Positions 25,571-32,675 of a stretch of DNA of 64,000 bases are shown piece by piece (positions within the stretch are counted from its first letter, which is position 1; every line of letters begins with the position of its first letter). The translations under genes were made by a program, and so were the position numbers. The notes under the pieces are model-generated. The model did not search any database and was not told the origin of the DNA. It saw only the letters and a list, made by a program, of their open reading frames with translations. This DNA is from Thermoplasmata archaeon (GTDB taxonomy: Archaea > Thermoplasmatota > Thermoplasmata > Thermoplasmatales > Thermoplasmataceae). The stretch spans positions 62,001-126,000 of the forward strand of contig JAJZZX010000001.1 in NCBI GenBank assembly GCA_021797355.1, given 5' to 3'.

Positions 25571-26237
25571 ATAATATCAAATCCCTGCCGTTAGCTAAGG
25601 CCACAGAAATGATATCTTCAAATACGTCTGGCAACGCAAACACTTTCGCATCTATGAACTCGAACACGCTTTTTGCTTTTTTTCTTGAATTACAAGAAAT
25701 GCAACAAGGCACTAAATTTCCCATTTCACTGTCGCCTCCTCTGGATAATGGCACTACATGATCTAAAGTGTTTGCTGGACTTCCACAATACACACATTTT
25801 CCGTCCGTTAAGGCAAATATGGTTTTCACAACTTTCGGGTCTGGTTTTACTGTCATTCTCTTTCTGGCATGTGCGTGTAATCTTCGCTCGGTTCTATAAG
25901 AAATATTCTCTGCATATCTCAATCTGGCGTAAACCCTGCTACATGATTTACAGATATTTTTGTAGTATCCGTGAGCACGATAAAAGTTCTCTAAAAGTAG
26001 CCACTTTTCGCACATCCTACAGTGATGGAATCCTTTTTTTCTCATCTCTCTACGGATTCTTTTTCCTATACGATCTGTTGTTGGTTTGTATTTGCATTGT
26101 TTGCAGATTGTTGTATGTAGATCTTTATGACTCCTATCCATGTCGAAGAGAGACAATGGCAATAACTGACCACATTTATTGCAGGTTTTGAATCCTTTGA
26201 AAATGTATTCAGCCCATGATATCCTTGTTTTGTTCAT
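25563..26237 (-). CDS. HNH endonuclease with zinc-finger pairs
   Basis: A 224-aa protein. Two CxxC...CxxC fingers (CNKCGQLL...CKQC and CRMCEKWL...CKSC) are followed by an HNH domain: CVYCGSPANTLDHVVPLSRG, then NLVPCCISCNSRK. Such genes are often free-standing homing endonucleases. Its first eleven residues (MNKTRISWAEY) mimic those of the downstream DUF5131 protein (MNETNISWTEW). That suggests insertion near the 5' end of an ancestral DUF5131 gene with the start rebuilt. It overlaps the upstream gene by ATGA and the downstream gene by 8 bases. Confidence 0.8.
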   Translation of the reverse strand: MNKTRISWAEYIFKGFKTCNKCGQLLPLSLFDMDRSHKDLHTTICKQCKYKPTTDRIGKRIRREMRKKGFHHCRMCEKWLLLENFYRAHGYYKNICKSCSRVYARLRYAENISYRTERRLHAHARKRMTVKPDPKVVKTIFALTDGKCVYCGSPANTLDHVVPLSRGGDSEMGNLVPCCISCNSRKKAKSVFEFIDAKVFALPDVFEDIISVALANGRDLILYE

Positions 26238-26506
26238 TTTTTCTCATCCTCTATTTCCTGCAGCTTCTCGTTTATGAGGGCAGTGACCTCATTGAGCTTT
26301 TGCCTTACGGGTTCGATGAATTCCATTGCCATATCCCTGTTGTGTGACGTATTTCTCCGGTATCTCCAGAAAAATAGCCTTAGAGGAGCCATTCTTGTTA
26401 TCATCGGCCTGATCCTGGGAGGAGTTTCATCCCCGTCTATCTGAGCCTTGATGTTCTCCAGCCACAGCCGGTAAAAGCGTTTTTCCTTTTCACTCAAGTT
26501 CGCCAT
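26234..26506 (-). CDS. Helical basic protein, unknown
   Basis: About 90 aa from the ATG at 26506 (MANLSEKEKRFYRLWLENIK), two bases after the preceding stop with GGTGAT as ribosome site. A central Arg-rich part (MAPLRLFFWRYRRN) and a C-terminal acidic helix (LNEVTALINEKLQEIEDEKK) are visible. No family recognised. Confidence 0.55.
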   Translation of the reverse strand: MANLSEKEKRFYRLWLENIKAQIDGDETPPRIRPMITRMAPLRLFFWRYRRNTSHNRDMAMEFIEPVRQKLNEVTALINEKLQEIEDEKK

Positions 26507-26508
26507 TC

Positions 26509-26763
26509 TCAATCACCATCCGTTTTCGGGACTTCCAGATGCATGAGGTCAAGATGGTTTCCCTCCCGTATGCTGTGAACATCATACAAATTAAACCATG
26601 CGCTGCCCTCACTGTCGGCTATAAGTATTCCATCCCTGTCCGCAGCTACCAGCCTGCCAAAGACCGCTTTTCCGTAGGTTTCACCTTCATCCTCAAAGCT
26701 GATGGAAAAACTCACCGTGACCTCCTTTCCGATTAATCTTTTCAGCGATTTTAGTTTGTTCAT
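26509..26763 (-). CDS. Small beta-barrel-like protein, unknown
   Basis: An 84-aa protein (LIGKEVTVSFSISFEDEGE, GRLVAADRDGILIADSEGSA) whose alternating strands resemble an Sm-like or similar small barrel. That is inference from pattern only. Overlaps the upstream gene by ATGA. Confidence 0.55.
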   Translation of the reverse strand: MNKLKSLKRLIGKEVTVSFSISFEDEGETYGKAVFGRLVAADRDGILIADSEGSAWFNLYDVHSIREGNHLDLMHLEVPKTDGD

Positions 26764-27191
26764 CTCTCAGTCACCCCCAGCCATTCCTTCAGCTGATGCA
26801 ATCTCTTTCCTATTGAGCCTGACGCTATCTGCAGACTGTGGTGCTCGTCCATGTATTCAATGAGATCTCGTGAAATTGCAAGGTTATAGGGGGAGCCCAG
26901 GTATACAAAAATCCCCTGAAAATGCCCCTGGGAAAGAATTCTAAGTATTCCGGAGGATACCTGGTCCCTCAGCTCTGTGGCCCTTGATATGGTCATGAGC
27001 TGGTCGTAGTATGAAATCCTGTCGTTCTCGCCTATCAGGCCATATTTGGCGGAAATTGTCAGTATGCTTACGTTATTGTGACCTGATTTCCTGATGACCC
27101 TGTATGCCTGGCCGTCATAGAGTTCAATGGCAGGTACGTTATCAAGATGCTTCTTTGTCCTGGAGCAGCTGATTATGAGCAGATCCGTCAT
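26760..27191 (-). CDS. DUF6884-like protein
   Basis: A 143-aa protein from the ATG at 27191 (MTDLLIISCSRTKKHL), which overlaps the end of the zinc protein upstream. Motifs CSRTK, IELYDGQAYRVIRKSG, ISAKYGLI and SYYDQLM are those of the DUF6884 group, seen in phages and archaea and often linked to base- or tRNA-modification genes. No reaction is assigned. A longer frame begins 51 bases earlier but is less likely. Confidence 0.65.
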   Translation of the reverse strand: MTDLLIISCSRTKKHLDNVPAIELYDGQAYRVIRKSGHNNVSILTISAKYGLIGENDRISYYDQLMTISRATELRDQVSSGILRILSQGHFQGIFVYLGSPYNLAISRDLIEYMDEHHSLQIASGSIGKRLHQLKEWLGVTER

Positions 27192-27427
27192 GCAAAGACC
27201 TCCAGCTTCTTCTGCTTCCATGGCTCCCTGTCCAGCTTCCATCGCTCGTCCTGGTCCCTGAACCCTGTCCTGACGTCATCAATATACTCAAGGATGAATT
27301 CGTATACGGATGCAGCGCAGATCCCGCATACATTCATCCTGAGGTTGTCCTCCGGACCGATTACTGAAACTGTCGAGTTCACCTCTTCATCCAGGAGGCC
27401 ATGGCACATCTGGCATTTCCTGGTCAT
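27188..27427 (-). CDS. Zinc-finger-like small protein
   Basis: A 79-aa protein with CQMCHGLLDEE and, about 25 residues on, CGICAAS, forming a likely four-Cys zinc site. The C-terminus is helical and charged (DQDERWKLDREPWKQKKLEV). Function unknown; ATGA overlaps on both sides. Confidence 0.6.
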   Translation of the reverse strand: MTRKCQMCHGLLDEEVNSTVSVIGPEDNLRMNVCGICAASVYEFILEYIDDVRTGFRDQDERWKLDREPWKQKKLEVFA

Positions 27428-27696
27428 CTCTCCTTCAACCTCCCCTTCTTAACCGCCATCCTCAGAATTTGCACGAGATATGGCGAATACGGTCTCACTA
27501 TCCAGTCTCCCGGCTTTATTCCGTTCTTAGCCTTCTGGAACGACCTGTCAGCCTTCTGTCCGTTTCTTATTAGTTCTATGAACTTCTTGAAGTCCCCTGT
27601 GACGGCATATCTGGCCTGGACCTCGTCAACAAATGCGACCGGATCTGTCACTGAAATGTCCATCCAGTTCTCTGAGAATGAGAACAATGAAATCAC
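27424..27696 (-). CDS. Conserved element protein, 90 aa
   Basis: The frame opens with GTG at 27696, overlapping the previous stop as GTGA. The conserved half is FIELIRNGQKADRSFQKAKN, then GIKPGDWIVRPYSPYLVQIL. The same sequence, truncated, recurs at 55755-55926, so this is a shared core gene of two related elements. No family recognised. Confidence 0.65.
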   Translation of the reverse strand: MISLFSFSENWMDISVTDPVAFVDEVQARYAVTGDFKKFIELIRNGQKADRSFQKAKNGIKPGDWIVRPYSPYLVQILRMAVKKGRLKER

Positions 27697-27848
27697 CGGA
27701 CATCAGCTCCTTCAGCTTTCTCAAGGATGAGTTTCCTGTAGCACACCTCATGGTATGAGGACATCTTCCAGGCTTCGCCATAGGAGTTGACGTAGTGCCC
27801 GGCATAGATATCTATCGGCTTTCCGCAGAATGCGCATTTCTTTGCCAT
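27693..27848 (-). CDS. 51-aa zinc-finger protein
   Basis: MAKKCAFCGKPIDIYAGHYV... with CAFC and SYHEVCYRK, forming a C-x2-C...H-x2-C zinc finger. It is below common ORF cut-offs but framed by ATGA and GTGA overlaps on both sides, which supports translation. A role in nucleic-acid or protein contact is likely. Confidence 0.6.
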   Translation of the reverse strand: MAKKCAFCGKPIDIYAGHYVNSYGEAWKMSSYHEVCYRKLILEKAEGADVR

Positions 27849-28627
27849 CAGGCCACGCCCCCTGTTTCAAGAGTGATGTGCCTGTATGCTGGTTCCATCC
27901 TGCCCTTCACCTCAGATTTGACCTTTTCCTGGATTATTACAGGCTTGAATCTCCTGAAATAATCAACAGGAAGGTCGCCCATCGACTGGTTCAGCAGGAA
28001 CTCCTTCTGGAACTCGTCGAACTCAATGGATATGCTGTATCCTGACCTGAGGGTGTCCTGTATCGGTACAACCCATTCCCTTGACGGTATGGGCATCAGA
28101 GTGTTGTTTCTGTCCCTGAGGAACTGCCTTAATCGTTTTCTTGTCTGCGGTGTGGCCTTATCGGTAAGTGATGCCCTTCCGTCTGATATCTCCACCTCGT
28201 ATTCCCTGATTGTACCGGCCTGAATCTCCTCCATCACCATGGCAACAGGATCAACGGATTCGCTTCTCATCACCCTGAAGACGCCAGACTGCACCAGTGA
28301 CCGGAGATACCATGGATGGCAGTCCTGCTCAAGCCTGAGGTCAAGCTGGAGCTTCTCCCTCTCCTCAACCCTCTTCTTGAGGCTGCTGTACTCAGCCTCC
28401 TTTATGGAGAGGGATACCCTCATCTCCGAGATCTCCTCCGCCAGCTTGGATAATCTTATTGAATCAATATCCCTCGGCATCATGCTCCGGACTGCCCTCC
28501 TGTAGATGTCAGATGCGTTTACCGATGGATTCTTCCTCAGGAACTCCTCTATCTCAGGATCAGATGTTACCATCCTCTGGACCAGCTTTCTGTCTCCAAT
28601 GGTAGGTCTTCCTGCCTTGGACTTCAT
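27848..28627 (-). CDS. Coiled-coil protein with DNA-binding-like N-terminus
   Basis: A 259-aa protein. Residues 1-55 are basic and helical (GRPTIGDRKLVQRMVTSDPE) and may bind DNA. Residues 58-100 form a coiled coil (LAEEISEMRVSLSIKEAEYS). The rest is mixed alpha/beta with FDEFQKEFLLNQSMGDLPVD. No family recognised. A long perfect AT palindrome (28684-28708) lies about 60 bases upstream and may carry its own promoter. Confidence 0.65.
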   Translation of the reverse strand: MKSKAGRPTIGDRKLVQRMVTSDPEIEEFLRKNPSVNASDIYRRAVRSMMPRDIDSIRLSKLAEEISEMRVSLSIKEAEYSSLKKRVEEREKLQLDLRLEQDCHPWYLRSLVQSGVFRVMRSESVDPVAMVMEEIQAGTIREYEVEISDGRASLTDKATPQTRKRLRQFLRDRNNTLMPIPSREWVVPIQDTLRSGYSISIEFDEFQKEFLLNQSMGDLPVDYFRRFKPVIIQEKVKSEVKGRMEPAYRHITLETGGVA

Positions 28628-28872
28628 CTCTGATAACCTCCCGATCCTTCAGAAAGAAAAGAAATAAGGAAAAAATAGAAAATAAATAAATATTTTAAAT
28701 ATTTATTTAATTCCGGAAAAAAGAGAATTTTACTGGTTTTGCGGAAGGTCTGCCTCGGGAATTTGATATATATGAAAATTCCTGAAACAATCTCTGAGCG
28801 GTTCTCCAGCGCATATCCATTTGCAGTATTTTCATATATGTTAATTTCCGAAGCAGTAAAATGCGGGTTCAT
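28624..28872 (-). CDS. Doubtful 82-aa ORF linking two genes
   Basis: The frame overlaps the neighbouring genes by ATGA at both ends, as real genes here do, and starts MNPHFTASEINIYENTANGY. Its second half is very AT-rich and encoded across a perfect 25-bp palindrome, giving a hydrophobic Phe/Leu/Tyr run. It may be a real small membrane protein or simply promoter DNA with a chance frame. Confidence 0.35.
   Translation of the reverse strand: MNPHFTASEINIYENTANGYALENRSEIVSGIFIYIKFPRQTFRKTSKILFFPELNKYLKYLFIFYFFLISFLSEGSGGYQR
28684..28708. promoter_or_regulatory. Perfect AT palindrome, operator/TATA-like
   Basis: AAATAAATATTT (28684-28695) and AAATATTTATTT (28697-28708) are exact reverse complements around one T. 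The site contains TATA-like sequence about 60-80 bases upstream of the 259-aa gene, so it may be a dimer-bound operator over a promoter. Confidence 0.45.
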
Positions 28873-29165
28873 CTTCCATACCTCCTCTTTCTCCTTTGCA
28901 CGAATGCATCCTTCCGGGACTTCTGCTCCGGATCATGACTGTACGCTGTAGGATAGATCTTCAGTTCCAGTGGATTCTTTCCTATGATCAGAAAATCATC
29001 GGGATGCCTGGACATCCATATCCGGAGCTGCCTCTCGGCTTCAGGCAGGTCATAATCGACAAGCTGCATTATTCCCGGATCATTGGCTGCTATCCTGTCA
29101 GGCCTCTCCATCTCGATAAGGAGGGAGACCTTGGGCTGGATCAGGTTGTCATTCCGGGTTATCAT
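28869..29165 (-). CDS. 98-aa hypothetical protein
   Basis: MITRNDNLIQPKVSLLIEME... then LPEAERQLRIWMSRHPDDFL and a strongly basic end (KSRKDAFVQRRKRRYGR). Soluble, no known motif. Coupled to its neighbour upstream by ATGA overlap. Confidence 0.55.
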   Translation of the reverse strand: MITRNDNLIQPKVSLLIEMERPDRIAANDPGIMQLVDYDLPEAERQLRIWMSRHPDDFLIIGKNPLELKIYPTAYSHDPEQKSRKDAFVQRRKRRYGR

Positions 29166-29296
29166 CTCCTCATCCCCCTGAGTAGGAATCTGGCGCTGTC
29201 GATGCCCTTCTTCAGATCCTCATCAGTAACAGATCTGAGCTGGCGGAAAATGCCATGGAATGGATTCTTATTTGTTGGTGGTACTACGGGCTTCAT
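29162..29296 (-). CDS. 44-aa small protein
   Basis: MKPVVPPTNKNPFHGIFRQL... ending in a basic helix (FLLRGMRR). Its ATG overlaps the stop of the next gene upstream and its stop overlaps the ATG downstream, which supports it despite its length. Function unknown. Confidence 0.5.
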   Translation of the reverse strand: MKPVVPPTNKNPFHGIFRQLRSVTDEDLKKGIDSARFLLRGMRR

Positions 29297-29451
29297 TCCA
29301 GAACCTCCAGAAGTTGTTCAAAGCTCCTTGGCTGGATCAGGTACTCTTCCCTGTAAATCTTAAGAAGTTCCCTGAGGGCTTGAGTCGGAATCCCCAGCTG
29401 TTTTGCCCTGCGGGTGAATCTCAAGCCCCTTACTTTACTGAACTTCTGCAT
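29293..29451 (-). CDS. 52-aa helical basic protein
   Basis: MQKFSKVRGLRFTRRAKQLG, then IPTQALRELLKIYREEYLIQ. It resembles a small helix-turn-helix or a DNA-contacting helix pair but has no assignable family. It lies at the integrase end of the element and overlaps the integrase gene by 17 bases, so it might act as an excisionase-type factor. That is a guess from position. Confidence 0.5.
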   Translation of the reverse strand: MQKFSKVRGLRFTRRAKQLGIPTQALRELLKIYREEYLIQPRSFEQLLEVLE

Positions 29452-30460
29452 GGATCGCACCTCCAAAATGAAGGACGTTTAGCAGATTGCGGAATTCAGC
29501 AGTAAAAACACGTATTCGGGCAGCCCCATGTGATCTAGGTCCGGATTCGTCCATTTGCACGGATTCGATCATTTTTTCACTTCCCTGAAATATCTCCCCA
29601 ATGCGGGACCTGACCACCTCCGCAACTTCATGCTGAGACACATGGGTGTACCTCTGTGTAGTCCGGAGTGATCTGTGACCCAGATGGATTTGGACCATGC
29701 GGATATCCATGGGTTTTGCTCCCTGGTAGCCCTTCAACAGGGCCGTGGCACACCAGTGCCTTGCAGCATGCCAGTGGAACTTTCTGATCCCCGTGAAAGC
29801 CCCGATCCTTTTGGCCAGATTCCGTACATAGTCATAGGTCATCCTTCCTCTGGGTGTTGTGAAAAGTGCCGTTGGATCGGATGACGGCCTATAATCTCTA
29901 ATATATCTTCTCACGTCTTCCAGAATCTCATCGGGCAGTCCTATGATCCTCTCTGCCTCGCCCTTCTCCGATCTTATCCTGATGCCATTGTCCATGAGGT
30001 CATTCACATTGATCTGCACCAGTTCTCCGACCCTGATTCCGCCAAAGAATGCAAGGTAGGCAATGATGGAATTCCTGAGGTTGATCTCCTTTCTCCTGCT
30101 CAGCTTTGAGGCGGCATTCATTAAGGCCATTGCCTCATCGTCTGAAGGTATCCATGGGTCGGGAACAGGCGGTTCACGGATCTTCGGCATCTCTATGCTT
30201 ATGTTCAGGAAGCGGAACCATGCAGCCAGGTCCTTTCTCTGGTTGTTTATTGTGTGAGGTTTCACACCCTTCTCAATCTCAGATGCAAAGAAGTTGAGCA
30301 GCTTCTCCTGGTTAGGGTTGAATAGGTCCATGACCCTGGAGAAGCTCCTTATCCTCCTCACTGCCCTCTTGACAGTTGAGGGACTGTACCTTCCAAGTGT
30401 CATGGCCCATATCCTGAATTCCTGAAGCTTTGAATCAAGAGTACCCTGGTTTGGAGTCAT
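29435..30460 (-). CDS. Tyrosine integrase, XerC/D-like, full length
   Basis: A 341-aa protein. An N-terminal core-binding domain (residues 10-90) precedes a complete catalytic domain: Arg in GGIRVGELVQI, Lys in SEKGEAERI, HAARHWCATALL with His and Arg, the late His in LGHRSLRTTQRY and the Tyr nucleophile in QRYTHV. A 60-residue C-terminal extension is unusual. All catalytic residues are present, so it should cut and rejoin DNA and is the best candidate for integrating this element. No attachment site or tRNA gene is recognisable next to it. Confidence 0.9.
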   Translation of the reverse strand: MTPNQGTLDSKLQEFRIWAMTLGRYSPSTVKRAVRRIRSFSRVMDLFNPNQEKLLNFFASEIEKGVKPHTINNQRKDLAAWFRFLNISIEMPKIREPPVPDPWIPSDDEAMALMNAASKLSRRKEINLRNSIIAYLAFFGGIRVGELVQINVNDLMDNGIRIRSEKGEAERIIGLPDEILEDVRRYIRDYRPSSDPTALFTTPRGRMTYDYVRNLAKRIGAFTGIRKFHWHAARHWCATALLKGYQGAKPMDIRMVQIHLGHRSLRTTQRYTHVSQHEVAEVVRSRIGEIFQGSEKMIESVQMDESGPRSHGAARIRVFTAEFRNLLNVLHFGGAIHAEVQ

Positions 30461-30714
30461 TTCACATCCCTCACAAATGCCCTGTCCTTTGAATCATACC
30501 TGTATCCCGCCAGCTTCATGTTTTCTGACAGCCTCTTGAACTCTTCAGTTTCCAATCTCGAGGTTATAAAGAATTTATCCTCTGAGATCTTAAGTTTGTA
30601 TTTGGCTGCAAGTGCCTTGAGAAGGCTCATCCTCTTCTCGTCGCTTATGGACTGCCTGGTCTCATTCTTGGTCCTTGATTCGAGCCAATACACAAACGGT
30701 GATGCTGTCTTCAT
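30457..30714 (-). CDS. 85-aa hypothetical protein
   Basis: MKTASPFVYWLESRTKNETR..., ending SENMKLAGYRYDSKDRAFVR. Mixed alpha/beta, soluble, no family recognised. Coupled to the integrase by ATGA overlap. Confidence 0.55.
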   Translation of the reverse strand: MKTASPFVYWLESRTKNETRQSISDEKRMSLLKALAAKYKLKISEDKFFITSRLETEEFKRLSENMKLAGYRYDSKDRAFVRDVK

Positions 30715-30989
30715 CTCCTCACCTCAGTCCTGTTCCATCCCGATGAGTTGTACCATTCCGCCATTGCCCTGGCATGGTTCTCTCTCTGCTTCCTGGTGAA
30801 TTCGCAGATGTTGATCCAATGGCTTTTTTCCTGTTCAATACCAAAATAACCGGCATGCCTGACCGTAAGATGTGTACGTCTTCCCCTTCGGGTTTGAACC
30901 TCTCGGCCGCATATTTTGCATATTATCCTGCCATCATCGCTGATGTCGAAGAAATCCATCTTGTTGTACTGGGTGCCGTTGACCATCAT
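30711..30989 (-). CDS. C2H2 zinc-finger protein
   Basis: A 92-aa protein with a classical finger, CKICGREVQTRRGRRTHLTV followed by RH, at residues 24-45. The C-terminal helix is rich in Arg and Asn (TRKQRENHARAMAEW). A DNA-binding regulator of the integrase operon is likely. It lies between the ribbon-helix-helix gene and the 85-aa gene with overlaps on both sides. Confidence 0.7.
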   Translation of the reverse strand: MMVNGTQYNKMDFFDISDDGRIICKICGREVQTRRGRRTHLTVRHAGYFGIEQEKSHWINICEFTRKQRENHARAMAEWYNSSGWNRTEVRR

Positions 30990-31153
30990 GCAGATACACC
31001 CTTTTCAAGTTCTTTCCTGACCACATACTTTATGAAGTCAGCCACGGATGTGAAGGAACCTGATCTCTTCAGGCTGGCCTCAATCTCCCTGTAAAGAGCA
31101 TCCGGTAGTGAGACCTGTCTATAACCCTTCAATTTTCTCAACTCCTCTACCAT
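30986..31153 (-). CDS. Ribbon-helix-helix regulator 1
   Basis: A 55-aa protein: GYRQVSLPDALYREIEASLK is the strand and first helix, SFTSVADFIKYVVRKELEKG the second helix. This is a complete RHH domain, presumably an obligate dimer and autorepressor of the operon running left toward the integrase. It shares GYRQVSLP with the divergent RHH gene at 31252, so the two arose by duplication. Confidence 0.75.
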   Translation of the reverse strand: MVEELRKLKGYRQVSLPDALYREIEASLKRSGSFTSVADFIKYVVRKELEKGVSA

Positions 31154-31251
31154 ATTTAGTAGAAATGTTAAACCTCATATTAAACTTTCTACTATAATTA
31201 GTGTAAACATACGTCATAATGTTTGATAGAAACCTATACCATACATGGTAT
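31154..31251. promoter_or_regulatory. Shared operator region of two divergent RHH genes
   Basis: TAGTAGAAA (31157-31165) and its exact reverse complement TTTCTACTA (31186-31194) flank the start of the leftward gene, and a related GATAGAAA lies near 31224. ATACCAT-AC-ATGGTAT (31236-31251) is a palindrome ending one base before the rightward ATG. These are typical dimer sites for RHH repressors. Confidence 0.6.
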
Positions 31252-31395
31252 ATGGCAAAAGGATACAGGCAGGTTTCCCTGCCTGAACCCCTGTATGAGC
31301 AGATGCTGGAATACCTGAAATCACATCCTGAGTACACGTCAGTTGCGGACCTTGTGAAGGAGCTTGTGCGAAGGGAACTGAGAAGTGAAAAGTGA
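31252..31395 (+). CDS. Ribbon-helix-helix regulator 2
   Basis: A 47-aa protein: GYRQVSLPEPLYEQMLEYLK, then SHPEYTSVADLVKELVRREL. It aligns along its whole length with the divergent 55-aa RHH protein. A palindrome directly abuts its start codon, suggesting autoregulation. The pair could form a genetic switch for integration and excision. Confidence 0.7.
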   Translation: MAKGYRQVSLPEPLYEQMLEYLKSHPEYTSVADLVKELVRRELRSEK

Positions 31396-31396
31396 T

Positions 31397-31567
31397 TCAT
31401 GCCTCCACCTCCAGCTCCTTCAGTTTCCGGATCCTCTTCTCAACCTTCCACCATGCAGTCTCATAGTTCGATATGGTGCATTTCTGGTAAGCCCACCATT
31501 TCCTTCCTACTGAATCAGCAATGCCGCCGGAATGGGGATATCCATACCATGTCCCCACATTCTCCAC
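31397..31567 (-). CDS. Small Trp-rich ORF, possibly truncated
   Basis: From a GTG at 31567 the minus strand encodes 56 aa including GRKWWAYQKCTISNYETAWW and a basic-acidic helix VEKRIRKLKELEVEA. The frame stays open further right only because it runs antisense to a transposase fragment. Its codon character resembles the element genes. It may be the last element gene, with its 5' end cut off by the IS fragment. Confidence 0.35.
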   Translation of the reverse strand: MENVGTWYGYPHSGGIADSVGRKWWAYQKCTISNYETAWWKVEKRIRKLKELEVEA

Positions 31568-31600
31568 ATGTTCAGAGGATCCGCCAATGCACTGGAATGA

Positions 31601-31927
31601 CTTTCCATATACCGCAACCGGGATAATATTGAGAAGGCATTCCGCATGCTGAAAACGGATATGGACATATTCCCCATGAGGGTGAGGAAGGAATCAACCA
31701 TCAGGGGGATGCTGTTCATATTCTTCATATCGCTCATAATAAGGACGGCGCTCATGAGGGGAATGATCTCATCAGGCCTGATGAGGAAGTATTCCCTGGA
31801 GAAATTGATCCTGGAGCTGGAAAAGCTGCATGTTGTGGAAGATGCAAATGGAAGTATGAGCGAACTGGAAAGGACAAGGAAGCAGAAAGACATCCTTGAT
31901 GCACTTGAAAAGGTATCGTGGTGGTAA
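31601..31927 (+). pseudogene. C-terminal fragment of IS1634/IS4-type transposase
   Basis: The frame IYRNRDNIEKAFRMLKTDMD...VRKESTIRGMLFIFFISLII is the typical C-terminal end of IS1634-type DDE transposases (the YRxRxxIE box). It is preceded by an in-frame stop, and nothing of the upstream transposase remains. It marks the right border of the mobile element region. Confidence 0.7.
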
Positions 31928-31980
31928 AAGCAGGGAGATCAGGATATAATGCTATCTGACGTGAACTTATAGGTAAACTA

Positions 31981-31989
31981 CTTATACAT
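31981..31989 (+). promoter_or_regulatory. TATA box for the DUF3834 gene
   Basis: CTTATACAT lies about 22-26 nt upstream of the ATG at 32007, the classic spacing for a leaderless archaeal transcript. Confidence 0.5.
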
Positions 31990-32006
31990 AAGTAAAATAC
32001 TGTATA

Positions 32007-32668
32007 ATGGAAAAATAAATGTAATTGCAGCGCCAGGTCCAGTATGCTATCCATTGATTGCAGCGCAGGATGAGAGATTCAACATATCGTTCCAGAAGGA
32101 GGGAGAAGCCCCCATAATTCTTGATTCTTCAGTGTCCATGGCAAAGAGGGGACTCACTCCAAATGTTTCACTCATAAGGGGACTTGCAGTGGCCTCACCA
32201 GGAATTGGAAAGAGGATTGGCATAATGAGGAGGGGGAGCTCAAACGAGATTCTGGTCAGGGCCATAATGCACCTGAAACAGGAGCAGGCTGATGTTGTCA
32301 CTATAGAGGACGCGTCATCTATTGAAGGCATGATGAAGGATGGCTCCATTGATTCAGCCATAGTGCCAGCACCCTTTGGAAAGGGCATATCCCTTGAAAC
32401 AATCCTGGAATCCCATGGGATCAGCACACCAGGAAGCTGTGTTGCAAGGGTTGACGATTCAGTAAAGAGAGCATTTGTTGAGGCTTACAGCAACGGTATA
32501 GAAAAAATGAGGAAAGATCCGGAAGGGACAGCAAAATATGTTGCATCGGTGCTTCCCAACAAAACAGACCCGAATTTCATCAGAAAGGCAATACTTGAGA
32601 CCGACACCTCTGTGAAGGACACCCCGGAACACAGGGAATTTGCTGACCTTGTTAGAAGATTCAGCTGA
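32007..32668 (+). pseudogene. DUF3834 / substrate-binding-like protein, frameshifted start
   Basis: The long frame (NVIAAPGPVCYPLIAAQDER through ...FADLVRRFS) is a substrate-binding-like protein of the DUF3834 type, with SLIRGLAVASPGIGKRIGIM and SIDSAIVPAPFGKG. It has no in-frame ATG. The ATG at 32007, correctly placed behind the TATA box, is one base out: one more A in the AAAAA run at 32011-32015 would give MEKINVIAAPGPVC. Either the gene is broken there or the run is miscounted. The next gene is an MFS transporter, so a small-molecule uptake role is plausible. Confidence 0.65.
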
Positions 32669-32675
32669 TGGTTTA

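Noticed and set aside
4097-31600. Direct repeats marking element ends (att sites)
   Set aside because: No matching direct repeat or tRNA 3' end could be found by eye at plausible borders.
31507-31893. 128-codon minus frame opposite the IS1634 fragment
   Set aside because: Antisense to clear transposase sequence, with no motif of its own.
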